Assembly (NCBI GenBank): GCA_921293015.1
Contig: OV121081.1
Coordinates: 45,347,877 to 45,411,876, forward strand
Reading direction: 5' to 3'
Length of the DNA stretch: 64,000 bases
DNA from: Phorcus lineatus
Taxonomy: Eukaryota; Mollusca; Gastropoda; Trochida; Trochidae
Positions 35,831 through 48,464 of this stretch are shown here, one piece after another. The notes beneath the pieces are model-generated. The model made no database searches. It was given only the letters and a program-made list of their open reading frames with translations, and was not told the origin of the DNA. The position numbers were made by a program, and so were the translations under genes. How positions within the stretch are numbered: the stretch's first letter is position 1; each line of letters begins with the position of its first letter.

Positions 35831-37521
35831 TTCAAGTTTATTTTCTTCATGAAACGTCATGTCATCGAACTTTGATAATTCATGTTTTTTCTAAAATTAA
35901 GATATTCTTAAATATGAGATTAACTTAATGTCAGAAAAATAACGATATCACGATTCCAGTCTACTTTCGCTGGCTTTACTTATTCCAGTTGACCAGTTTT
36001 AGTATATTACACGTTATCTGACATTTCACCGATCACGTAATGTGTTCCCCAAAGGAGCTGTTCTAAGACACTAAACACGGTGAGGACCAGTGTTGACTGG
36101 AACTAAATTTAGTTAGCTTCGAGTAAGATAAGAACAGTGGAACTCTGTATATTGGAAAATCTAAAATAACAAGATGTGACAATGCACCTTTTCCTCATTT
36201 TGAAACAGAAATTACTTAAGTGTAATATGATACCTACATACAATTAAAATAGATAAAATTCATATTTTTCTAAAAAAATTCTTTCTTTATATGCTCGACA
36301 ACAAATCGTCAAAATATGAAAATAGTATATAAGAGTTACATAATATTGCTAAAGAAAAGCGAAAACATTCGCTATCAAAAGCTATTGCATAACTTTTATT
36401 TACTTACAGCATTACAGCAATTGCTAGAAAAGGTCCATCATGAAGTATCCTACTTCTTTTTCATGTATTCAAAGTGTGTTACTAAAAGGTCTGTAGAAAC
36501 ACTTGAAATGAATCTCCTGGTAACCCTAACCCGAACCATTGTAACTATGGAAAATACAGTTCGACCATATGATTCAGTTCGGATTTGCTTCTTAGTTTGC
36601 TTCTCGATTTACGAAATAATCAAACACAATCTGCCACTCATGGCTTATTATCTTGAAAATAGATAAAACGTAAAGCACATCGTATGGAGGCGATCTTGAA
36701 TTACGACAATAAAGTTTCAACATACTTGTGTATTAAGTCATATTATTAATATTGCAATATGTAAACAGAGATGTATTTGAAACCTAATAAGTGAAGAGAA
36801 AACTTTTGATAACTTTTGTAGTTTTAATTGATGCATCATTTTCAAATAAATCAAACAAATTATCAACATACAATACTGAATTTCGTCTCAGAACTGTGCC
36901 AATGTAATTTATTACACTTCAGCAACATCCAGTTTTTATGTAATGTTGTTTACGTAACAATAAATTCTCCTGAATTATTTCACCAAGGAAGCCAAAAAAC
37001 GAAATTGAGTCTGTGTTTGTTTTACTTTTGTGTACTTATTTCTTCAACTGAGATCACAGCTTATACATAATGATACTTAAAATCCTGCATTAGCATTGAA
37101 TAATCTGAAAACGGTGTTCGCAAATTCATTCTACTACTTTCCTCGCAGATTTTAATTGGCAATGACACTAAGAGTTTTTTTCACTACCATACCTGATGGC
37201 ATCTTTAAGCCTGACAAAAATAGGATTTAACATGTCATGCGTAAGAAAATCAATTCTTTAGAAGTTACACCAAAGAGGTTTATGTACTCTCTTCACCGTT
37301 GCTAAGTGTTACCGACAGTATTTAGCACGTATTATAAGGGAATACTATCAGGTTTAGTCGAGAAACAAGCAGTCCCTTGCTCAAAATGATAGTAATCCAC
37401 CGATCATATGTAACGTTCACACTTCATTGCTACGCCATGTCTGATTTAACATAATGAAGTTCTGAAAGGAAGACGTGGACATTAGAGTTTTAAAGGGAGT
37501 TGCTTTTCAACTCTTGCTTAA
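35831..37521. other. AT-rich intergenic, nothing recognised
   Basis: The longest open frame (36316-36666, plus, 116 codons) is AT-rich, rich in Leu/Ile/Tyr/Lys and has no recognisable domain. I do not call it a gene. Confidence 0.45.
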
Positions 37522-37660
37522 AGGGACACTATCACGTTTTCTGAAAGATCAAGGGAAATTACCAGCAAAACCAGTGGCAGCCAGTTTTGTGTAAACACCT
37601 TTAAATTATTTGAGGTAGGGAATTCGATTAGCATTGCTTTAAAAACGTGCTACTGCCCTT
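37522..37660. mobile_element. Short TTAA MITE (family M2)
   Basis: TTAA at 37518-37521 and 37661-37664 flanks ends AGGGACACTATCACGTTTTC and, inverted, AAGGGCAGTAGCACGTTTTT. The interior, inverted, contains ATTCCCTACCTCAAATAATT and GTGTTTACACAAAACTGGCT, shared with the copies at 35027 and 39825. It is a 139-base internally deleted form. Confidence 0.75.
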
Positions 37661-39824
37661 TTAACTTAGATGTAAAAACATAACACCAAAGTCAGTCGTA
37701 TCTACCGAAAACACATCATTATATCGAAGTCAGATTACCATTTTCATCCACTGAATATCTGCCTAAGATATGAACTGGAACGTGTTCAAAGTAGGACATG
37801 TGTGACACATGAATTTCATTGGATGAAGTGTAAAATTTGTATAAATACGACATGTGTCAATTTCATTTAATGTGATTGATGCGATGCTTCTCTTTAAATT
37901 TCAAATATGGTATAAAATTGGGAAAATGACACATAGATTTGTAGTTATATAATTCAGCCAAGCTAGCAAGATAATAAAATGCCTTGGTTTATTTCATATA
38001 GCCTTTAATGCAACTCTGAGACTTAACAATCATTTTATGGACCCAATTCAAATACTTCAATTGAATTGTGTCGTAGAAATTTGGTTCTTGTTTATTTGAT
38101 TTATTTTCATCATTTATTAGCACAATGCACTTGAACTTGAATAATCTGCTACGATGTAGAATACTTATCAAAACGGCATCAGGTAATCTATTATTGCATG
38201 ACAACAAGGCTTGAGAACCTTCAGTTAATTACTTACTAATACAAATATACCAATTGAACTCGAACTACGTGGTTGTCAGATTAGCAGATAAACTTTAACA
38301 GCTACCTGTCGTGCTTAGAATAGGACCTCACATAGCGTATCTTTACCGGACTATACTCAAAGTACAGAATTAGGTGAAGATCTATAATAAAACAAAATAT
38401 CCGGTTTACTGCATGTAAAACCATTATAAAGACTTGAACCCTTTATATTGATGAACATTTGATGGAAAGATTAAGAACAATTTTGAAAACAGCATAAAGC
38501 TTGTTTTGTAATAACGATGTATTGTGATTTCAATGCATGATTTGATTATTTAGATCGATCCTAGTAGCTGTAATAGCACTACATTAAATTGGCTCATCTT
38601 GTTCTCTGATATATTATATTAGATTAGAAGTACATCTAAATAACATTTAAATGAGTGAAATCATAAGCAATATTTCATATTTATATGTTTTACAAGGGAG
38701 GGGATTAACTTCATATTTAGACTTAATCCTACATCAAAAGAAGGTAGGGATTATATTGATTTTGATGTTGATTTCTATGTCTCCGCATGCTCAGAATGTG
38801 CAATGAGTTCACTGACCTTCAAAAGGGCACTTCAGACATTTTAGTTTCACTTGTGACTCTGCCCAACACAACTGCAACGAAGCAGGGAGAACCAGACACT
38901 CTACAGACTGTGCAAACATTATCAAACTGCAATAAACTTTATGTGAGTTGTCTGGTATACATGCTGCCCAGGTCTAAATGGCATACTTATTTTATATTTC
39001 CCAATGTCCAATCTAGTAAAGGATCCAAATTAACCATTAAGCACACGTAGCTTCTGCTATCTTGTTTATAAACACATTCCGTGACTATGGAAGAAATAAA
39101 ATTGAAATAAATAACCTCATTTCTGACAGAACACCAAGAAAGATGTTACATTCCCCAGTAAAGCATTCCCTGTTTTAAAGAAACCAGAATGAACAGGGCA
39201 CGAGAATGGAATATCGGAGTTTGTAATCGGTCGAGCTTTCAAAAGCAATCCACCATCCCTCAGACAACTTCTCTCTTTTACATGTGTTTAGCAGTTCGTA
39301 AAAGTTTATTTTAATGATGTTTTAAGTGTTATGGATATGACCTTACTCAGGACGTGACGTTCACTATACTTGTTTGATCAATTCCGAATTATGCCTTTCA
39401 GGAATCATAAAGTATTCATCAAGTATTATCATATATTGTGTATCGGCCAGAAAAAAATTGAAATGATTACCTTTAAATGTTCTCACTACACTTGTGTTCA
39501 TAAACAGTTGTCAATGATTTGCTTCGTACATATTCGACTAAAGACAATATACATTTTCTGATGGAGAGATGATAAGTTAAATTTGTATGTAATCTTGTTC
39601 GATGACCTATTCATGACTACCAACCGATATGTCAATCTGTCTGATAAACATCGATTTCCCCTAATTATGTTTAACTCGTCCAGGTACACTGCACGCTACA
39701 TCCGGGTACATTGAATGAATCACGACGTTGGATTTGTTACTTCATTCAATTGATAAGTAAATTGGTCGTCATTCAGTAAGTCCATGTTGACAGCTTTGAT
39801 ATCGTCTGATATATTTGTCTTTAA
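37661..39824. other. AT-rich intergenic, nothing recognised
   Basis: No gene supported. Frames at 37989 and 38787 have no recognisable features. Confidence 0.45.
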
Positions 39825-40259
39825 AGAAGCAGTAGTATGTCCTAGGTAAAAATAATGATATCACCTAAACGAACATAACTGTTGTAATCAAAAGAAACAA
39901 TTCTCAAACGAAAGTAACAATTTCGGTTAGGCTTTGCAAATTTAATTCCCTACCTTAAATGATTCAATGTTGTTCACACTGGAATAGCCAACATTCGTTT
40001 TCGCTTGATAACTGATACTTTCTTCTACGACTAGAGATAATTGGGTTAAGTAATGAGATACTTGATACTCTGAAGATAATGCATTTGGCATAAACATATA
40101 TTTTTCCTGAAAACTGACACTTTCTTCTACGACTATGGATATTTGGGTTTTAGTTACGAGATATTTAAACCTTTGAAGATAATGCATCTGGCATAAAAAT
40201 ATATTTGTTTGGGGAAATTAAAGAGAAGAGAACTTCCATAAAACCATGCTATAGCCCCA
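39825..40259. mobile_element. TTAA MITE (family M2) with internal tandem
   Basis: TTAA occurs at 39821-39824 and 40260-40263. The left end reads AGAAGCAGTAGTATGTCCTA and the right end, inverted, TGGGGCTATAGCATGGTTTT. The interior shares ATTCCCTACCTTAAATGATT, TTCTTCTACGACTA, GAGATA and GAAGATAATGCAT with the copies at 35027 and 37522. Inside it, 40001-40102 and 40103-40204 are tandem units of 102 bases. Confidence 0.7.
40001..40204. repeat. 102-base tandem duplication inside a MITE
   Basis: Both units contain ACTGA(T/C)ACTTTCTTCTACGA, then CTA.(A/G)GATA.TTGGGTT, a GAGATA phrase, and TGAAGATAATGCAT(T/C)TGGC. They have diverged enough that the duplication is not recent. Confidence 0.8.
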
Positions 40260-40755
40260 TTAACAAGCTACTCATTGTCATATTAGGTGTTTAAAACATG
40301 TGAAAAAATCCATGTGAGTGTTATGTGTGTGTCAGCCAAAATTATGAGAGTCAAACCGATTCTTTTAGGCGTATTTTAGCAAAGAAGTTCACCTCACTGT
40401 GATGTAAATTTACATGTAATATACTGAATGAAACTATGTCACAGTAATTGAAATAGGTCCTACTCCGTTACGCAAATGATATCGATATCGTTTGAAACTA
40501 TATGAAATATATACTGAAACGTTATAACGTTAACGTATGAAAGCTATACTAATTAGTTCATCTTATACTGAAATCCTTTATGGACCTATTTGTAATTATT
40601 AATTCGACCAAAGTATTTTACTATCGACACATAAACCCAAAGCATCGAATTTGTCTCATAATTTGTACATCCTCAAAATTGAAATGAAACTTTGCGGAAT
40701 TCAATGTATCATATAATACTTTTAATTTTGTTTAGATCCCATCTTTCCCACTTAA

Positions 40756-41224
40756 AGAGCCACTCCGTGAGTTGTTGGAGTCATATATGCCAAACTTAAT
40801 CAATGGTGTCATTTGATCGCAAAGTTTCGACTGTTACCAAAAAGACACATTTTATAGCTTATTGATTTTTCCCAGTGACAATATGAAGGTAGAACGTCGC
40901 AATTATGATCGAAAACCGGACAGTGGCGCGCGTCAAATAGTCAAACGTACTTTTGGAGACTTATCTTATACAGTCAGGAGGGCAGTTAGGAGCTGATAGT
41001 GTTTGTTAGGTTATATAACTAGTATCCATGTATATTGGACGTGATATCTACACCTCTGTGTATTTATAAGGCTGTTTTTAGATTTTTATGGAAAACGATT
41101 ATTTCTCATATATATGTCTTTTGGACATGAAAAGTTAAGATGTTTTGATTTTATATAACAACATATGAGATTTAGGATCGTATCAAAGGTAAATAATATG
41201 TTATGAAAATCACGGAGTAGCTCT
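40756..41224. mobile_element. 469-base MITE with TTAA target duplication (Kolobok-like)
   Basis: The ends AGAGCCACTCCGTGA (left) and AGAGCTACTCCGTGA (right, inverted) differ at one base. TTAA lies outside both (40752-40755 and 41225-41228). The ends start with purines, as in Kolobok. No transposase is present. The 108-codon minus-strand open frame at 41086-41412 runs across its right edge and is therefore unlikely to be a gene. Confidence 0.85.
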
Positions 41225-42275
41225 TTAACTAAACGATATGCAATAAAATAGTTCGAAGGGGGAAGGGGGTATGTTAAACTGATAGAGTGTTTTTGAGGCA
41301 AATCCACATGAGGTACGATCTCGACAAATTTCAAATACAATCTGAAGACAAGAACGGCAATAACTGTGGTTAATGCAACAGTAATAGTTGTCCTGTGTGT
41401 AAGCAAATGCAAATATACACCCTTATTAAACCTATATTTAATCCTTTGTTTTCTTACAAAAGATTAGAATATCTTGAAAAGCTGCAAATATTCATAGTTA
41501 AGCCGTTGAACACTCAATACTACAATTGTTATGAACCGCCCATTACCATGATATACTTTTTTCCATATGGACGTCGTTTTCCTTTTTCATTGCAGGTCTA
41601 TTGGAAAGAGTAATTAGTATTCTTTCAGATCGAGATAAAAAATCTCACGTGGGGAAATATGTCCTCCAATGCCTAAAATAGTCAATTTTACTGGGAAAAA
41701 TACGTGCTGTAATTTCTTTAAACTTGTTTAACTAAGATTATATTTACATGTCGTCAGCTGTTTTAGTTTACATAATCAACATGGTGCTTTCAACAACGTT
41801 TTCGTGATTCAACATCAGGCACCCTCGGTCACCTGCATGATTTGATTTGTACCTTTGAGTCTTGCTGTGATAAACAAAAAACAAATGATAGGGCTTGACT
41901 CGTGTAGATTGAAATACGTTTTTGGTCCTGATGAGTTCCAACAGTCCTTAACAGCGCAAGGTTAAGAACTCCTACTTTAAATTTGAGAGGAAACTCTTAC
42001 TCGTGATTGGAAAAGGAAAGTGTGAAATTAGAGACGGTAGTGCGTGTCACTTTCCTCATCGTAATTCTGATGTGTGTTGTAGGAGTTTAACATATTTGAT
42101 AGGCTAACAGGTCTTACCGACGTATCACTTTTGTTAGCTTTCTCAAATCAAAGGCGGGGAATTTCAGTACAGATTTTCTGACGAAACTGAAATGTATTTT
42201 ACCCTGGGTAACAGATGATGATAGCAAAAGTGTGCCGCCTTTGCCTGGTGTCTGCGAGTTTATATTCTGCAACCA
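41225..42275. other. Intergenic, nothing recognised
   Basis: No gene supported. Confidence 0.45.
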
Positions 42276-42581
42276 ATGGAGAAAAACCAGGTAACACTTT
42301 GTCGTTTAAGATTAGGCTGTAGTGAACTTAAGGGTCACAAATTCGACAGGTTTATAGAAAGCTCTGCTACCTGCTCTTGTAACAACTATTACGAAGATGC
42401 TATGCATTACTTATTTTGTTGCCAAAACTATTCATGTACAAGATCAAACAGATTTTATTATGTAAATGGTTACGATTTAAAAACTGTTCGTTTTGGTAAT
42501 AATAAACTATCTGATGACACCAACTTGAAAATTGTTGATTCTGTTTGTACATTTATAGACCTAAGCAAACGATTCCAGTAA
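42276..42581 (+). pseudogene. LINE ORF2 C-terminal tail
   Basis: A plus-strand frame of 101 codons contains LCRLRLGCSELKGHKFDRFI and then CSCNNYYEDAMHYLFCCQNY, a CxC..H(x4)C zinc-knuckle variant. It ends with a short helix (IDLSKRFQ). This is the usual last domain of a LINE clade found in many marine animals, in which LR.GCS.L..H.F is followed by C.CG..E...H....C..Y. All upstream domains are missing, so it is a 5'-truncated insertion. The sequence to about 42770, including GTCACGGGGAACGATATTTA, is probably its 3' UTR. It belongs to a different LINE clade from the one at 28.4-30.2 kb. Confidence 0.75.
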
Positions 42582-42972
42582 TTTATAAAGCACTCACATT
42601 TTTTTTTGGTTTAAAATTTCTCTTTTAAATGTACATGCTCATAGATTGTGTTGATCATTGTATTTGGATATTCTGTAAGTATTTATGAATTTCTTTCTTG
42701 TTTAATGTATGTTACATGTTACGTTGTATAAATCCTGTCCACGTCACGGGGAACGATATTTATATAGGGGAAACCCTGTTTATCAATGCCCCTTTCCTGT
42801 ACCATCTGGAAATAAATACAGTTTAAATCAATGGAGAAAGCACTGCATTTCTGGAAAAGCTCTAACTCAATAATTGGCCAAAGAGATTCTTTTTCTGTCC
42901 CATTCATAAAATAAGCGAAATTAAATGAAAAGGAAACATGAGCTTTTTCAAGCCAGTTGATAGATAAATAGT

Positions 42973-43260
42973 GACTGTGGTAGTAGTTACATAGGAGAAA
43001 CCTGCCGACCATTTGAAATTAGAATCAGAGAACACAAAACGTCTGTTGAAAAATCTGATCTGAAATCCGCTCTTTCTAAGCACATCATCAACAACCATTC
43101 TATCAACTGGCAACACACATAGATCTTGTCTTCCAACGTCAATGCTTGGCGCAAAAGAAACCTTCTCGAATCAATCTGCCTGAGAAGATTAGCGCCTGAA
43201 TTTAACAGGGATCAAGGGGTTTTCCTCCTTACCGCCTGGCAAATCCACAAAGAAGCATAG
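42973..43260 (+). pseudogene. Penelope-like element GIY-YIG endonuclease relic
   Basis: The plus-strand frame reads SSYIGETCRPFEIRIREHKT, followed by SALSKHIINNHSINW. After an in-frame stop near 43121 it continues NAWRKRNLLESICLRRLAPE and ends at a stop at 43260. YIG, the RPFEIRIREH arginine block, the SALSKHI..NH segment and the RKRNLLES block match the C-terminal GIY-YIG domain of Penelope-like retroelements. The first half of the domain and the whole reverse transcriptase are missing. The terminal region with a hammerhead-like motif follows at 43418. Confidence 0.75.
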
Positions 43261-43530
43261 ACCACTCCACTGTATAAACATGCGACCTGTAACAACACCC
43301 TTTCTTTGTATCATTACCTTTTTTTTTATCTCAATTATTGTATTTGTACATAATTAATTCAATGCCTTCCTGTGTAACTATATATATTGTACCAACTTAT
43401 TTTTGTTCATTATCCACCTGATGAAGGGGAAAGAAGTAGCCCAGAAACGTTGTGAAAAATAAAGAAGTTGTCATCCATAACATCGTCTTGTATCACTACA
43501 CCAACTTCCAAATGCCTTTGAAGAAATTCA
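43261..43530 (+). mobile_element. Penelope-like element 3' terminal region
   Basis: The sequence after the GIY-YIG relic has CACCTGATGAAGGGGAAAGA, GTAGCCCAGAAACGTTGTGA and AATAAAGAAGTTGTCATCCA. From memory, CTGATGA..GAAACGTTGTGAAA followed by AATAAAG is usual at the ends of animal Penelope-like elements. It then reads ACTACACCAACTTCCAAATG. The exact end is uncertain. Confidence 0.55.
43418..43448 (+). ncRNA. Hammerhead ribozyme-like core
   Basis: CTGATGA (43418-43424) and GAAAC (43444-43448) are the two conserved boxes of hammerhead ribozymes. They are separated by a possible stem II in which GGG (near 43426-43429) pairs with CCC (43440-43442). Hammerheads are known from the terminal repeats of Penelope-like elements. 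An A-A mismatch at the base of stem II and an unclear stem III suggest a weak or dead copy. Confidence 0.45.
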
Positions 43531-45149
43531 TGAGCGTTGTCATTTCGATTAGTGCCGTATTTTGCATTGCCATGAAAACCGATAACAAGGCGTTGGAACA
43601 TTTAAAAAAACAATTTCATACAGCAGCGTTCAAACACGGTTAATGTGAAATAAAGCAAAAGAGAGAATAACAAAGTGTATGTTTATCTTATATTTATTTC
43701 AAGCTATGTAAGCACTTTCTTTAAAACATAAGATTGTAATCAATTTAAATTTTTAACAAAGATATCTGATTAAGTTAACTCATCATCAAAGTTTGATACA
43801 TAAAACAAGTTTTATTTTGATTTTAATTTCTTGAAAATAACAACTTATTTGGCTTTGGTAACCACATTGTGCATTGATTTATAATCAACAATTTGATAAT
43901 GCAAAATGAGACTGTTGTTATTGTAACAAACAGGTATCATACACTATCAATATTTACTGATTAAATTCTAAAGTTCGTTTTGACTACACATCAGTGGTTT
44001 TCAATTCAATTAAACACATTAAACGCTGTGAAAATGCAAATCAGTCATTATATGAACACTAAAATCATCAAAAACGGAAATTTCTAAAACACTATTTGCA
44101 AAATCTTTCAGAAGTATTCTAGTATAAATAAGTACTATCAGTTCCTCTGCTCCATTTGGTGTCACATTTCAATTTTCTTTATAATTTTAAAACTTCATGT
44201 TTAGATTAATTTTAAGGACCCAGGGAGCAACATTCTGAGGTTTAAAATATCAGCTTACCCTTCGTACCCCGGTAAATAATATTGTAATTTTATGTGGAAA
44301 ATCTTATTATGCTTATAAAAAAATCACATTTGTTAATCTTAATTTTTTTCGGAACATAAAAGTTACATAAGCCCATCCACAATGGCATACAGAAATAATC
44401 ATCAATTTATGTATTGTTTCAAACAAACGTATTAGTCATTAATAATTTTCAGAGACGTATTTTCATGTTGCCAATTGAATTGTTTACCAATGCTGTTATG
44501 ATATTCTTTATTGTTTTGCGAATGTTTGATAATATCAATTTGTCGGAATCCATTACTCATGGTACCGTACCATTCAAACATTATGTTAATATTATTTTAC
44601 AAATTCTATTTTGGACATGTCGTCTCAACAACAACAACTTAGATTATTGAAAAAATTAATAATTATTTCAAATTCATTGATAGTATATACAATTGTACAT
44701 TTATTTCGATATTCGATTGTTTGTAAATAAGGATGTGTGCTCCATTTGTATAACGAAACTGGCACATATATAAAATGTCTTAATCAATAGACAAAATGTT
44801 TTAGATGTAGTTTAGACATTGAAATCTACACAAGTCATTGTGTTTATATTTCTAACAATTATCCTCCCACTACTTCAGACTGAGGCTGTTACATGTCAGC
44901 CTTTTTACTTGTATTATATATAAGTTCTTGTAGTTATGAGCTGATAAGAGGTGCACTTCTGTTAATTGTAGTTATGGCATATGCGATTATTTTAATTATT
45001 TCGGGGCCCACTCAATTTTAGTTTGTTAAACGATTGGTTTCGTGTCTTTTTCCATCTTTATATAGCATTAGAACTATTTGTGTCAATGCTCTGGAGAAAC
45101 TTTCCCTTTGTTTTCAATGTCGGTCATAATGAACATGATTTCATTATAT
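43531..45149. other. AT-rich intergenic, nothing recognised
   Basis: No gene or repeat supported. Confidence 0.5.
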
Positions 45150-45275
45150 TTCAAGTGTTTACTGTTTGCAAACACATGACAATTTGCATATTTATTACTA
45201 ATGACTAAATATCGTTTATATGAACGTGTTTTGTCAATTTTCAGGTAATTCAGGTCTTAAGACCTTGATGTCATT
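45150..45275. repeat. Dispersed direct repeat, copy 1
   Basis: GTTTACTGTTTGCAAACACA, then TGACAATTTGCATATTT, matches 46267-46310 (GTTTACTGTTTGCCAACACA, then TGACAATGTTCATATTT). Further on, TGTCAATTTTCAGGTAATTC and AGG match TGTCAATTTAAGTCATTC and AGG in both. The unit is about 120 bases and unclassified. Confidence 0.55.
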
Positions 45276-46259
45276 AGTTCACATCTTCAGCTAAACTGCA
45301 TACATATTTAAGTTATTTAGAGTCAAGTTTAAAGTCTCGTCGTGTCAGCATCCGACCAGTTGATTGTAATGCCTTCCAAACATTGACAAGAATGTGGCTT
45401 TTGGGATAATGCAAAAATATGGTTTACTAATGTACACGGGTGTTAAGCTTGTTTATTATGTAGACATAAAGTAGTTTTGAGAGTGTTCTTTCGTTTTGTT
45501 TGGTACAAACCTATTGACATACCTATTCTAAATCTCTTTACATCAATAAATATCATCTGTTTACTTGTATATATATATGAATGTCATGGCTTTCATAAGT
45601 TATTATTTTGTATCATGGCCAAGTTAAAAATTGTACACATACAGAAATGCAGTAGAAAAGGAACGTAATGTGTACAATGCAAATTGAATAACATTTTCAA
45701 ATTGTACAACAAAACGTCCAGTTTCACCGGAAGTTTTTATCGATGTAATAAATGAGACGTGATCAATCATTTGAACTATACGAACTCGATGGCATATGGC
45801 AATCACATACCCTATCGCATAGCAAATATCATTCATTTGATTTAATGAGCACTGGAAAATTTATTACTTGGGGCTATATAATCAAATGTTATTTTAAATA
45901 TGTGAAAGGAAACAGTGTTTTAAACGTCCCCTTTTAAAAGTGCCAAACGACATTTTAAAAAAGAAGTCGATAATAACATATCGTTTTGCTCTAGGCTTCG
46001 ATACTTCAATTTATTCTTAACAACATTGTTATAACAATTACAACAGTTATTAATAACGAAAAGTCAAACCTTATTTAGATATGATTTTTCACCACTGTTT
46101 TCTAAGGTTTCACCAAAACATGAATACATGTATATGATTTTTGGTTCTTATTGAACGGCCAACAGTATTTAATTAGGATCGAACACATTTGAATATTTTT
46201 TGGGGGTGTGAACTGCAATATGTACATGTGTATAGTTACGGTATATAAACGGTAGTATA

Positions 46260-46380
46260 TTTTAATTGTTTACTGTTTGCCAACACATGACAATGTTCAT
46301 ATTTTTCAATGAAGCAAAACTTCGTTGGTAGCATCTTTTATTGTCAATTTAAGTCATTCAGGCCTACGGTCTGACATATA
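46260..46380. repeat. Dispersed direct repeat, copy 2
   Basis: Partner of 45150-45275 in the same orientation, about 1.1 kb downstream. Confidence 0.55.
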
Positions 46381-48144
46381 ACTAATATATTTCATGCAAT
46401 AGTCCTTGATACATTATGTGATTATGTGATGTTATTATGAAGATCTTCGGACAGGGGCAAGCTAATTGAAATTAAACAGGAAGTATAATATCGTACGGTA
46501 AGGTTGAGACAAAAAAGTCTGAATGTAATGAAGCAGAGTTACTTTGTTTAGTTTTCCACATAAAATGGCACAAAGAAGGAATTGACTGTCAATGTCATGC
46601 TTACTTACATGCATTTTCTAAAGTGGTAGTTATACATCTCGAACAAAAATATATTTCCTTGATGTGTATCAACTACAGGAATATACATATCAATTTAAAT
46701 GATGTTATATACATGTACATGTCAGTATGCTGTGAAGATAGTCCACCTTCAGCCATTCATGTTTTCAAACATTCATATAATAAACGTATAATGATATGAT
46801 TAGTAAGTGGAATTACCAATTACAATGCTTATACGGTTTATATTTTCATGGCATATTTCACCATTCGAAATATGTTAAAACCTTTTATCCATCAAGTGAA
46901 ACGTTGAACCAGAGACACACGGATTTTTTCAACTGTTTTGTGGGAAAGAAACTAGTAAATTTTAGTGTAAAATATCTACATTCAAACATTACTTATATTG
47001 TGGGAATAGAAGCAATTTCATTCTGTGTTTGAGAAATATTCAAATCTGATTCCTGAAAGATATTTTTAAAAATTCATGTTGGAAAGTGTTATATTCATTT
47101 TATCAAACACTACGTTCTTTTCGATGGTAATTACAATCAGCAATAAAGGTACAGCAATGGGAACTAAAACGAAGTCGAAATATGCAACACTAGTTTCAGA
47201 ATTTTGGGGGAAAAAGCTCGAGAAACAATGTGGATTAAACTTCCCAACAAATTGGTGCGGATTTCCTGAAGATTGTTTTATGTGATGGCCACTATAGCAA
47301 GAAAACTGAATACATTTCTTTATATATTGAATAGTCTAAATAAACATCTTAAATTTACTATAGATGTAAGATACCTTGAAATACAAAGTCTTGATACTAT
47401 GATAACAATATGAGTAATAAAAATAGATATATCTCTCATAAAACTATGGACACAAAGTGATATATCCGGTTCTCCTCCCCAGTCATACAAAAGAAGTATG
47501 CCATACACTCTAGCAAGACGAAGTTTTATGATTGTCTCCCAACCGAGATATCCGTCTGCATGGACTATAGACGTACTTGAGACAACGGGGATATCCATTG
47601 CTAATGAATATCGGACGAGATAACAGAGGCGGTTGTAATGGATACAAGAAACCTAACAATATTGAAGACCAGAACCATGACATTGGCTTTACATCTACAC
47701 ACAACCAGAAGCATCAGGAGGTCTTCAATGCCATACGTCATAAACTAATTCTTGATTAAGATGACAAAAATTGAAAGAAATCATGAAAGACATTCAAGTT
47801 ATCAAAAGCAAACACAGAGTAACAATTATAAGAGGGTAATGACAGAGACAAAATTCGACCTCGAAAAACCTATAGACTAAGAAGTACGCAAGTATGGTCG
47901 GAGAAATTGTGGAATTATTGGAGGGTGAAAAAGTTTCTTCAATAATCAGAATTTTTTTGATGTACATCACACATTGGATTGTTCTGCAAAAAATGTAATT
48001 TATCTCATGATATTTCAAGGATGTGAGGAGCAGTAAACAGGTCAAACTGAATGTCTGAGGGCAGAGTTCGGGTTCACAAACAACATCCAGAGGGCCCTTA
48101 AATAAGATGTATCACACTAAGTGAACATTTGGAGACATCTTATA
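46381..48144. other. AT-rich intergenic, nothing recognised
   Basis: Overlapping open frames on both strands around 47320-47760 lack any recognisable domain. No gene supported. Confidence 0.45.
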
Positions 48145-48344
48145 ACAATAAGGAGATCAAATATACAAGAGAGAGAGCGACCTCCCTTTAATGTATACTC
48201 CAAATCAATTAACGATTATTTATGTAAAGCAAAATTAAACGAGTATTTTTAATGTTCCTGATACTTCTTTTCTGTACTAACATTACAGCATTCAAGCAGT
48301 CATAGATTTTTTGTCCTAGTAAAAAATAAGCGTTTTGATACAAT
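48145..48344 (-). repeat. Young dispersed repeat, copy 2
   Basis: Inverted relative to the copy at 25435-25622 and nearly identical to it, with a few substitutions and a longer CTCTCTCT-type stretch after GGGAGGTCGC (minus strand). Its flanks are unrelated to those of copy 1, which fixes the ends of the shared unit. Confidence 0.8.
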
Positions 48345-48464
48345 AGTTAAAGCAGTAACCATATAGTTACGAAACGTCAAAAACGTTGTTCCAAATTCTA
48401 AACGGGTTGATGGACGTCCCAACGTGTTAAACCTAATTTTAACGTCCGGACGACGTCACGTTAA

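Noticed and set aside
36316..36666. 116-codon plus-strand open frame
   Set aside because: The AT-driven composition (Leu, Ile, Tyr, Lys), absence of any motif and lack of splice or promoter context make it likely accidental.
41086..41412. 108-codon minus-strand open frame with a hydrophobic start
   Set aside because: It runs across the right edge of a MITE with clear TTAA boundaries (40756-41224), and its C-terminal half is MITE sequence.
43452..43643. 63-codon plus-strand open frame
   Set aside because: Its start lies in the Penelope-like terminal region and the rest is featureless.
47320..47760. Overlapping open frames on both strands
   Set aside because: The peptides match nothing, and overlap on opposite strands is typical of chance open frames.
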